DNA from: Neoceratodus forsteri
Taxonomy: Eukaryota; Chordata; Ceratodontiformes; Ceratodontidae
Assembly (NCBI GenBank): GCA_016271365.2
Contig: CM028131.1
Location: forward strand, 281,354,001-281,418,000
Direction: 5' to 3'
DNA length: 64,000 nucleotides
Under the pieces are notes generated by a model. That model searched no databases and was not told where the DNA came from. It worked only from the letters and a program-made list of their open reading frames with translations. A program made the position numbers and the translations under genes. The stretch's first letter is position 1. Each line of letters starts with the position of its first letter. Shown here in pieces: positions 11,917 through 21,332 of this stretch.

Positions 11917-13523
11917 TGCACCTCCCAAAGGAGGAGGAGAGAGGCTTGGCCCTTCTAGATTTTACTGTTTATTATCTGACGGCCCAGCTCTCTTCTGTCC
12001 TTACCTGGGCCAAACAGAGAACTTCCTCCCTGTGGTATCAAATGGAGGAGGCTGCTTTGGGGGATCATCCTTTGTTTGTTTTAGCCCTCACGATGACCGC
12101 TCCTGAGTACACAAGAACGATTACAAATAGATGGGTTAAGCATGGTCTATATATTCTTACTAAGGTCTGGAAACTGTCAGCAACCCCTGAAGGCCTGGCC
12201 CACTTGCACTCATTAGATATGAGTCAGAGTTTCTCCCACCTGCCTTTGATTTGGGTTATGCTAGATGGGAGGCTCAAGGGTTAACACGCTTCATACAATT
12301 TATAGAGAATGATTCCTGCATTACATTTCAAAGAGCCAAAGAAAAATTTCATTGGTCAAATGCTGAATGTTTATGGTACACGCAAGTAAGGCATTTCACT
12401 AATCAGGAGGAACACTGGTACAGCTTATGAGGCCACTTTCAAACTGGGAGGCCTTCCTGTATAGTACCGTCAGAATCACAGGCCAGGGAAAGTATATATC
12501 ATGGATTTATAGGTTATTCTTTAACAGCAGTGGAGACCCCCTGCGTGCACAAAGGATGGCCTGGGAAACTGAAGCATCCAACCCAATCAGTGAAGAACAC
12601 TGGACTCATCAACTGAAGTGGGGGTGGAAAGTCACTTCAGCCCCAATCTGGCGTGAATTCTATTGGAAAGTATTGATCCTACTTTTCCATACTACAACTA
12701 TCACACAACACTACAGTGCCTCCAAATCAGCCGCTTGCTGGAAGGCATGCTGTCAGACAGGAAGCCACTGGCATATTTTCTGGAGATGCCCGGCTTTAGG
12801 GAACTTCTGGTGAGTGGGGCAGATGGCTGTACACTCAGTCACTGGGGTTCTGGTCCCTCTGGATTTTTCGGATTGGGTATTGGGAATCCCAATGGCATCA
12901 CACCAGAGAGGGGATACCAGGAAGGTCCTGTTAATGACTGTGGCTATAAAATTATTACGGACAGATGGCTTCACTCCGAATACCCCACATTGGAAGAATG
13001 GGTGGGCAGAGTTAGGGAGGTTATAACAATGGAAGCTTTGATAGCAAGACTCCGATTAAGCTTTGATAAACATGAAATTAGGTGGAGAGGGTGGGAGACA
13101 TGGTTGCTGGGACGTGGAGGGGGTAACCCCACTTCTTAGATTGTACCCTCATGTCGGAAAAGAAGAAGGGTCTGGTTTTCGGCATAATGGTTGATGTCTG
13201 GATGGCTGCTTCCAGCCCCCAGATTCTTTTCTGGGGATTGGGGTGGCCTTTATAGAATTTATAAAACATCAGAGACTATTCTTGGAAGTGGGCAATTTGA
13301 TTTTTTAGGTGGGTGGAGGGGGGAGTTCTGTGGGACCAGTTGTTGGGCCCCTCTGTTTAGGCCCTTTGTTTTCCTATAAGACCGTGTTTGTTTTATTGCC
13401 CTGATTAATTGGGGAATATGTTTTAGTTTATTATAAGATATTAGACAACAGTTGCAGGGAAGCCCTTGTGATATCTGTTTACTAGTGCCTCTAAAGTCAT
13501 AAGAGAGAATTCTAGTTAATTGA
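11917..13523 (+). mobile_element. L1-type LINE, 5'-truncated 3' fragment
   Basis: Only the C-terminal part of an L1-like ORF2 and probable 3' UTR remain. 11916-12284 contains GLALLDFTVYYLTAQLS, the motif after the RT thumb. 12427-12813 contains WKVTSAPIWREFYWKVL and the C-terminal C/H motif CWKACCQTGSHWHIFWRCP, the L1-type zinc-like end. 12663-13139 reads the same region in a shifted frame. The 3' UTR runs to about 13523, where Penelope sequence begins; no poly(A) is obvious. The upstream border coincides with the AAATAAAT end of the SINE tail. It is dead: short, frameshifted and truncated. Confidence 0.7.
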
Positions 13524-13925
13524 ATCATTAGAAAGCAGTAAAATCCAGTAGGTCAGAAAGGACCATGCTCACTTCTGAATTAAGTAAAGTTCATCTATTT
13601 ATTATAAAAATATTTTTAAATAGGAGCATATAGAGCACCAACGCGCAATGTGCAAAAAATCAGCAACGTTTCACATTATGCCAGCGCTTTATCAAGGTGT
13701 GGTATAGAATTCTAAGACCAGGGTTTTTATATGCAAAAAAGTCACATGATTTGTTCAAAAAGAACCAATCCTGAATTTTCTAAATTATGACATCATACAT
13801 GAATTCTTGTTAGTGCAATACTTATCACTACCACTGGATGTCAGTACTTATACCATAATATTAGCCTATAAAAGGATTTAAACATAGCACAGTAAGAGAA
13901 ACACAATACATCTAATATATAAATT
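13524..13925 (-). repeat. Penelope-like element terminal repeat, 3' copy
   Basis: About 400 bases that recur in the same orientation at 30480-30886. Shared blocks are GGACCATGCTCACTTCTG, GCTTTATCAAGGTGTGGTA, GTCACATGATTTGTTC and AAGAACCAATCCTGAATTTT. It lies downstream of the GIY-YIG coding segment on the minus strand, so it is the 3' member of the pair that bounds the Penelope-like element. By eye the two copies are about 90 percent identical. Confidence 0.8.
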
Positions 13926-14037
13926 ATAAAAACCACTCAACACGTTATAAATCTTTCTATCGTCTTTCTTCAAAAAAAGGTACTAGGCTAAAGGCTTCAT
14001 TTAATCCTCCATCTTAGCTAACTTGTAGAACATACTG

Positions 14038-14515
14038 TCACTTACTCTCCTGTTGTAACAGCAAATTGTCTAAATCACCCCCTCTGGGGCCTATTCTAAC
14101 TTTTTCCAGACCCTGAAAATTGAAGGTATGTCCCACCCCCTTATTTATCACATGCACTGCTAGTGCGTTTGACAGTTCTTTCTTTTCAATACTGCGAAGA
14201 TGTTCAGCAATCTTTAACTTGAAATTTCTTTTTGTTTTGACAATATAAAATTGTCTGCACTTACTACAAGTTGCTGCCTACATGACAAGAGTCGTGCTGC
14301 AGTTTATGAAGGCTTTCAGTTCATAAGTTCGACCGTTTCCAGGATGGGTAAAAAAATCACCAGTCTGTATGTATTTACAAAAACTGCTACGTCCACAACG
14401 GAATGTTCCTTTTGGAAAAGATGGTTCAGATTCTGGTACTTCCACATAATGGCTGTTAGTTACCATATCCCCAATTTCCTGTCCTGTGTACCATCAGAGG
14501 GGGCGTTTCAGTAAT
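14038..14515 (-). pseudogene. Penelope-like element, C-terminal GIY-YIG endonuclease part
   Basis: Minus-strand frames give a Cys-containing linker (GTFRCGRSSFCKYIQTGD, 14466-14278). This is followed by CRQFYIVKTKRNFKLKIAEH and LRSIEKKELSNALAVHV, ending at a stop at 14038-14040. This is the usual end of endonuclease-positive Penelope proteins, where a Cys/His linker precedes a GIY-YIG nuclease that nicks target DNA. The GIY-YIG signature itself is degraded (YVG, then FYIVKTKR). The matching reverse transcriptase lies 13 kb away at 27546-29246 because an L1 has inserted between the two halves. Confidence 0.75.
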
Positions 14516-14945
14516 ACCATCCAGTTTGGGTTCTGTTGTCAAGATATTCCAGTTCTTTTTTTTTTTTGCATAAAAATTATTTTTATTGTAAACAAACACA
14601 TATTAGTTCATATCCACATACAGAGTCAACATATGTTCAATACATCATGCATAACTCACAATGATCAGTCAATTTCTTATAAATTACACAAGGTGCTCAG
14701 GTTGTCCACTATGGTATTATCCCCCCCCCCAGTTATCTACCCCTTCCCAGAGAAGATATCTTCATATATTTTTTTTTTATTTTAGTTTTTGTTGACCAGG
14801 TAAGTGCACTAGACAATTCCTGCCTATTTTCAGGCATGACCCGGGGGAGGGGGATACAGATGAATGCCAACTGATTTTGAACCAGATTTAGCTGTTGGTG
14901 GTATTCTTAGTGAATGAGGGAAATTTGGCCAGGACACCGGGGAAA

Positions 14946-14958
14946 TTCCCCTACTCTT
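14946..14958 (+). repeat. E3 target-site duplication, 5' copy
   Basis: TTCCCCTACTCTT directly precedes the 5' end of E3 (CAGAGGGGAATACTC). The same 13 bases follow the 3' end of E3 at 20791-20803. Removing E3 and one copy rejoins the SINE core. Confidence 0.8.
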
Positions 14959-14981
14959 CAGAGGGGAATACTCTGTCCAAG

Positions 14982-17195
14982 ATGGCGGACGCTTCTTTGC
15001 CTCCTGCAGAGCTGGCTGAGGGGACGGGAGACCTGGTCTCTACTCCTGTCTCTGACCGTCTGGAGACCATTCCAAATACGCTGAGGTTGTGACGGACTCT
15101 GTTTTGCTTGTACGTGACTATCAAAATGCACCTGCTGTTACACCTGTTTCTCTTCGAGACCCTGCTGGACTTGCTTGCTCTACTACTCTTGCTACAACGG
15201 AGCACGATTTGCCTATGGTTTCTACACCAACTGAAGTGGGTGACCACGCTGTTCATGTGCACTTGGAAACAACGGATAGCCGTTTTGTGACCTCACATCT
15301 CGACTCGCGCCAGACTTTTCTGAATTCGCCGAATGGCGCGACTGGAGGACACTGCACCTCTGACTTACTTGTGGAATGTATGGGGAACCCTGTACCGTTC
15401 TCTCAGCAGGTGGCCTTGACGGTGAATCTGGTGCTGACTGACATCTGTCCCGAGGCTCAGTCTTCTGTACAGCTGCCGCTTGGGCATGTTCCTACAGACA
15501 CTAACGTAGTCACAGCTTTCTCCCCTGCTTTGCAGCCTCCCTCATTAACTGTTTCCAGTACTGAAAAAAACATTTCTGCCCCTACCTGGTCGGTGGAATC
15601 AGCATTACGAGGAGCAGGGTGGATTCAGGAGCCCAGGATAGGAAAGTGGGTCTCTGGTCCGTCCCCAATTCGGTCCCCCCATCTGGAGGACTTCCTGGAA
15701 GACAGACAGCTGCTGCAGGATACTCAGGGCTCTTCTGACCCCTTGAGCCTGCCTGAGGAATTGCACTTTACACAAAATCCAGTTTTGGACATCAGGCAGG
15801 GGTCTACGTTGGATGCCATCTCTGTTCAGGGTCGTAAGGACACTACTGCTTCTGAGTCTGGAAAACAGCCTTCCAAACAGGTGGGGCTGACACGTTCATT
15901 TCTTCTTTGTTTAAACAACCAGTTCTAGCTCCAAAACAACCAGTTCTAGCTGCAAACGCCATAACGCTTGCACGGCTTATCTATAAGGGGGGACTATCTA
16001 ACCCTCCGGACCGTGTGTATGTGGCCAGGTCTCTGTTGAAGGATTCTTTGAAATTTTTCGCCCACGAGATCTATGCCCTGATTCATGTATCAGGTGAAAC
16101 CACCTTTGATGTGAGTTTTCAGACGTCTCGTGGATTGGATCGTTTCTGGTCCAGATACTACGCCTTAAGGAACGATGCTTTATGGACCCCTTTTCAGGCC
16201 ACCCCTCTCAAAACCTGCCTTCAAGACCATCATGGTTATGTTTCGGAACGAAGGTGTGGAGGTGTCTGATGTAGTGTACTGGCTGAAGCAGCGCTGTATG
16301 GTGCAGGGCCATCTTGAAGCTATATTGGACACGGAAAATATTTGGACAGGGGGCTGGAAGTTTCGGGTCGTGTTACACACTAATGATTCTGGTCCAGTGC
16401 ATTTACCTAATTCCTTTTTCTAGGCCGTGATAGAGGGTCCTGTTTTACCCAGGTCAGCCTAAGGCCTGTTATAGGTGTGGGGACCCCTCGCACCTGAGTA
16501 ATGTATGTGATAAGATGACATGTCATAACTGTGGTGAGCTGGGTCATGTAGGGATTCATTGCCAGAATGTTAGCAGATGCAATCTTTGTGATGAGCAGGG
16601 CCATACGTTTCAAACCTGTCAATGGGCTGCCCATGCTCAGTCATCTCATGATGGCGGGGTTGATCAACGCTTTGTGATCACGCAGGCACAAAAGGCTCAG
16701 ATTCATGCCTCCTCAGCAGCTTCTGCTGCTGAGGTGCCGAACCCTGCTCGGCAGGCCCCTGTGCCTGTGCCACCCCAGGTTGTTGCTCCTTTGAAAGCTG
16801 TTAACGTTGAACCCCTTTCTATAGTGGAACCCCAGACATTGATGGATGTGCAATCTGCTGAGTCGGACCATGACCAAATCCCAGGTCCAAGTACTATGCC
16901 ACCACCTAGTGAACCTACTACTGTCATGCGCTGAAGGTCAATGAGGACTGGTCCTCGAACCTCGACGCCTCCTAAGATACCTTTATTGTCTCAGCCCATA
17001 GTCCTGTCGAACACCTTTGAAGTGCTTCAGATGACTTCTGACGATGCTGGAGGCGAGTCAGACTCCTCCTCTGTGGCGTCCTCCCTCCCTGATGGCACTA
17101 TTGATTCGGAATTTCAACTGGGTATGGGTCTTTCGCAAAAACATAAAGCAAATAGGCTAAAAGGGAAAAATGTGGCTGGGAAACGGAAGTCGTGA
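14982..17195 (+). pseudogene. E3 ORF1, CCHC nucleic-acid-binding protein (broken)
   Basis: Starts at the ATG at 14982 (MADASLPPAELAEGTG), shifts frame near 15090 and continues in 15089-15928 with SALRGAGWIQEP. In 15907-16269 it has IYKGGLSNPPDRVYVARSLL and HEIYALIHVSG, the block shared with E1 and E2. In 16175-16423 it has WTGGWKFRVVLHT. Three knuckles follow at about 16460-16620: CYRCGDPSHLSNVC, CHNCGELGHVGIHC and CNLCDEQGHTFQTC, all C-x2-C-x4-H-x4-C. A Pro/Ala-rich stretch and a Ser/Asp-rich stretch precede a basic C-terminus (KGKNVAGKRKS) ending at 17195. The length and order match E1 ORF1. Expected role: RNA chaperone of the retrotransposition complex. Confidence 0.82.
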
Positions 17196-17223
17196 TGTTC
17201 TGTGATATTTTCTATTTTGTATT

Positions 17224-20200
17224 ATGGTGCAATTTGTTTGCCACACTATCAATGTTAATAGCATGATGCGTGTTGATAAAAGAAGGTTAGTGTTTTCCTT
17301 TTTGAGGCTTTTGCCATTAGGTATCTTTCTCTTGCAGGACACGAGACTCCATACAACACATGAGGTTTGGCAAGCAACACGTGACTGGCTGTTGGGCCCT
17401 TCGTTTTGGTCAATAGGACAGGACCCCTGCTCGGGACTTGGCATCTTACTCAATGTGCCGGACTTCCGTCTACTGAAACTGGTTGATTTAGCTCCTGGTA
17501 GAGCTCTAGTTTTAGATTTTGTTATTGGAAATTGCCCGTACCAGGTGATAAACATCTATGCCCCCCAGATTAAGACGGCCTGTATTGCCTTACTTTCTTT
17601 AATACGTCCTTATCTCCATACTTCATTCCAACTTATATTTTCTGAAGACTTTAACTGTGGTCTAAGTCTACAAGACAAGAGTTCATTTGCCACCACCAAG
17701 AAACTCTATTGTGATTCCCATGACTTAGGTAAATTGATACGTACTGCACACTTGACTGATGCTTATCTTTCTTTTACAAAATTGCATACCCCTACATTTC
17801 AAAAAGGCAACTTGGCAACACGTTTAGATTTTATTTTTCTATCACGTTCGATACCGATTGACTCTGCTTTGGTTCAAGCGGTAGCTTTCTCTGATCATAA
17901 AGTACTTTCTGTTGGTATAGGATCAGTTGCCCCTTTTTGTAAGGGACCGGGATTTTGGAAATACAACACATCCCTGTTACAGGACAAGCTGTTTCAACGG
18001 TCTCTCCTATCTTTTCTTTTGGCTCGTAAGTCTGTGTTTATTTGTTATGATGACCCAGTACAATGGTGGTTTGATACGAAACATGCTTTGATTATTTTTC
18101 TAAAAAATTACAGTCGTAGGAAAAGTAGGAGAGACTATTTGGATTATTTAAAGAAAGAAAAGAGCACACTTACAATCTCTGCTGTCCATGGCACACACGA
18201 CTGGGCAGGATTTATCCCACCAAATTCAAGTAATTCGGAAGGATATGTTGTATTACCAGTCTCGTACATCACGACAACTATATCACCAACACAGATTTCA
18301 TGTGACTGGGACACGGGAAGTTGTCTGCCCTTTTGAATCTAACTCCCGACAGGTTGCCCAGAAAACAATGCTGTGCCTTGCAAATTCTGCAGGGGCTTTA
18401 TGTACCGCACATACTGACATCCAGCAGATTGTGACGGAACATACGACTGCATTATTTTCCCCCCTCCCAGCTGTTAAGGAAGACCCTGCCACCTTGTATG
18501 AGAATCTTGGTGTTCCATTCCCTTCGAAGCAGAGTGAGGCTGCGGCTTGTACTGCCATATCAGAGCTGGAGTTGACTGCAGCGATTTCTTCGTTGCCTTT
18601 ACGGAAAACTCCTGGTCCGGACGGTCTCCCGGCTGCTTTGTATAAGGTACTACGTGACCACTTGGTCACTGAACTGACCTCTGTGTATAATTCCCTGCTC
18701 TGTAGCGAGTCTATACCATTAGACTTTACGAAAGGTGCTTTAATTTATGTTTACAAGCAGAAAGGTGACGTCCACTTTCTGGAGAATTGGCGCCCACTCT
18801 GTATGTTAAATACTGACTTTAAGATACTAATGAAAATTCTTGCGAAGCGTCTGATCGGTATTGCAGAAACGGTCTTGCATCCGGCCCAGTCGTGTTCCAT
18901 ACCTACCAGGCGACTTCGATCGCCTGATTCTCCTCCGGAATTATTTTCCATGGCTTGGCAGGTCTAACCTCAGGTATTATAGTTTCAGTGGATCAGAAGG
19001 CGGCATTTGATTGGTTAATCACGATTTTTGTGGACAGCACTTCATTTTTACGTGTTCCAGATATCATGGTCCAATGGTTCGTAAGTTGTACAGGGGACCA
19101 CAGTTGTTCCTGTCGTACATGGTTGGGTGGGACCTATGATCCCTGTTAAAAGAGGTGTCTGTCAGGGTTGTCCTGCGAGTCCTCTACTATATGTCCTGTT
19201 TTTAGATGTCCTACTCCGTCGTTTGAATGTTCACCCCCAGATCCATGCTATTACATGCTCTGCTATGCTTGCACCATATAAGGCTATAGCATATGCTGAT
19301 GACATTTGCTTCCTAGTGGCTGATGAAGCCTCGGTGACGGCCTCTTTACAAGAATGCTCCTTGTTTGGAAACTTCTCGGGAGCATGTATAAACTATGGTA
19401 AGAGTTTGGGTATAAGATTGGGATCCGTTGTCACCCAACATAACTGTATATGCCCGCTGAGATTGGTGGAAAGCCCTATCCGTATATTGGGGGTATATTT
19501 CGGAACCCGGGATTCGGATTTTCACAATTGGGATGCTAAGCTGCAACAGGGTAGAATGAAAGTTGCCTCTTGGAATAGGGGGTAAATTGGAAAAAGAAAA
19601 GGGTTTATCTGATAAAAACTTATTTGATATCTTTGTTTCTTTATTTGAGTTATGTATTTCCTATACATGGCGTATGAAACAGCGATTTTCAGCCTGTTCT
19701 TTCAGGCGTTATGGAGGTAGGCTGAATCCGATTAAACGGAATATCACTTATTTACCCATTGTGGAGGGTGGTGTGTGTATGGTAAATCCTTTGTTGTTTC
19801 TTTCCAGCATTTTTTCAGGCAATTTGCGGCCTCTCTGATCAACTCTCAGAAAGGATGGGAAGCATGGTTTTTCGATTCCTGCGGAGTTTGGTTTCACCAG
19901 TGGGAACATAACTCTTTACGTGTCCTGCGTAACACTGAAGGTGTGCCACTATATGTGAAACATATGTTTCAACACTTAAAGCAATGGCACGTAACACCAC
20001 AGATGCTATTGCTCATACTCATAAAGCTCTATACAAGTTACTTCTTTCTTCTGTCTGTGGGACTCAGTCCCCTTTTGATAAATGTCTGGTCCAACATCCT
20101 TCTCCCCTTATATCTTTGTTATGCTGTAAACGTGTTCCGGCACACATGTGGGACTTTCATTGGCTGTCTTGCCATGAAAGGATTAATGTTAAAGCCAACC

Positions 20201-20640
20201 ATAAACATAAACAGCTTCAAGATAGATTATGCTCTAGACCTTTATGTAATGCTGCTCTGGAAACGATATCTCATTTATTTTTTGAATGCACTTTTATTCA
20301 ACAGTGGTGGAATTTTTTGGCACAAAAGTGGGTTTTTCCAATTTTTGGGTCAGTTTCCTTTCAGACAGTCATGTATGGTGTTTTCTCTCCACAATGGTCC
20401 TCTTGGCATTCGGACACTTTAAACCTTAATTTTGTTGTGATTAAGTGGAATATTTGGATGGCAAGATGTCTGTTCACTCTACAGCAACGGGACTGTACAT
20501 ATTTGGAACTTGAACTTAAAATTGTGAAAGATTTAAAGGCCATCTATGATTATGAACGAACATTTCACACAGAGTCTGCGTTGCTTGCCCTATGGAAAGC
20601 GCTTCCTTGGATAACTGATTCTGATTCAGCTGTAACCTGA
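17224..20640 (+). pseudogene. E3 ORF2, AP endonuclease plus reverse transcriptase (broken)
   Basis: Begins 28 bases after ORF1. The APE is in 17224-18336: LLQDTRLHTTHEV, QVINIYAPQ, then FSEDFNCG where E1 and E2 have GGDFN, and AFSDHKVLSV. So the key GGDFN is changed to SEDFN, a likely loss of endonuclease activity in this copy. RT: KTPGPDGLPAALYK (near 18610), VDQKAAFDWL (near 19000), RGVCQGCPASPLLY (near 19155) and catalytic YADD at 19292-19303. Then come GGRLNPIKRNITYL (near 19720) and a C-terminal block (19984-20640) with CSRPLCNAALETISHLFFEC, the zinc-like end, and stop at 20640. Frame changes near 18200, 18960, 19130, 19570, 19780 and 19990. Confidence 0.85.
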
Positions 20641-20790
20641 TAGATTCTCCCCAGCCTTGCTTTTGTATTATTATTATTTTTTTTTTGTGATTTGGATTAT
20701 GTATAGCAATGTATTCCTTTTATGTACTGTTTTTTTTCTTTCTGGTTCTGTTTTGCTGTATATTGCATAATATATTGTTCCAATAAAACT

Positions 20791-20803
20791 TTCCCCTACT
20801 CTT
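20791..20803 (+). repeat. E3 target-site duplication, 3' copy
   Basis: TTCCCCTACTCTT directly follows the E3 3' end and continues into the SINE body (TTCAATAAGTGCCATGGG). It pairs with 14946-14958. Confidence 0.8.
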
Positions 20804-20972
20804 TTCAATAAGTGCCATGGGATCTTTAACATCCACCTGAACTACTACCAATCCAGGCAGATGGGACCTCGGTTTAACATCTCATCTAAAAGATGGCACC
20901 TCAGAAGTGCAGCACCCCTCTCATGCTGCACTACAGTGTCAGTACTGGGATATTAACCCAAGTGCCAGATGT

Positions 20973-21037
20973 GGGAACTGAACCCACAGCCCTCTGATCT
21001 CCCAGCCTCAGAGGCGAGTGTGCTACCTACTGAGCCA
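20973..21037 (-). promoter_or_regulatory. SINE pol III-type A and B boxes
   Basis: On the minus strand TGGCTCAGTAGG (21037-21026) fits the tRNA A box TRGCNNAGYNGG, and GGTTCAGTTCC (20983-20973) fits the B box GGTTCGANTCC with one clear mismatch. The spacing is about 40 bases, as in tRNA genes and tRNA-derived SINEs. The head starts about 10 bases upstream of the A box. Confidence 0.7.
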
Positions 21038-21332
21038 CTGACACTGCAAAGTATTGAGTACAGTCTGTCAAGAAGGGTGCCCATTCCCTAGTGAAACACG
21101 TTACTTTATCTTTTACTAGAAGGGTCAGCCTCTCCAATGCCAGTGTCAGCAGTGCCAGCATTCACCAGCACTGTACTGTGGGTATTACACAGGACACCCA
21201 AGTGTTTTGGATGCAATGCCTTGCCAGAATGAGGAGGACCCTAACCCACCTTGTGTGGCTCTCCCATTCCCCTTCCTTGTCTGCTTCTACCCCAAACAAG
21301 CACAGCCTCGGGTCCAGTTGCAGCGTCCTACC

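Larger units (their letters stand above)
14959..20790 (+). mobile_element. Tx1-like non-LTR retrotransposon E3, full length
   Basis: A complete LINE with both ends visible. The 5' end at 14959 is 23 bases before the ORF1 ATG (14982). ORF1 reaches 17195, ORF2 runs 17224-20640, and a 150-base 3' UTR ends CCAATAAAACT at 20790. A 13-bp duplication of TTCCCCTACTCTT flanks it. Total length is about 5.8 kb. The organisation matches E1 and E2: CCHC ORF1 and APE-RT ORF2. About eight frame breaks are present, fewer than in E1, and the sequence is less AT-rich. It is inserted in the SINE at the AGAGTAGGGG motif, in the opposite orientation to the SINE, as E1 and E2 are to theirs. Confidence 0.88.
14767..21047 (-). 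repeat. tRNA-headed SINE, split by LINE E3
   Basis: On the minus strand the head starts near 21047 with pol III-like A and B boxes (21037-20973). The body contains GATGTTAAACCGAGGTCCC and AAAGATCCCATGGCACTT and reaches ATTGAAAAGAGTAGGGG at 20793, where E3 interrupts. It resumes at 14957 with GTGTCCTGGCCAAATTT and ends in a tail AACAAAAACTAAAATAAAAA at about 14767. Without E3 it is about 435 bp. The central GTTAAAGATCCCATGGCAC block resembles, from memory, conserved central domains of ancient vertebrate SINEs such as the Deu-domain group. That identification has not been checked. It lies in the L1 3' region. Confidence 0.75.
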
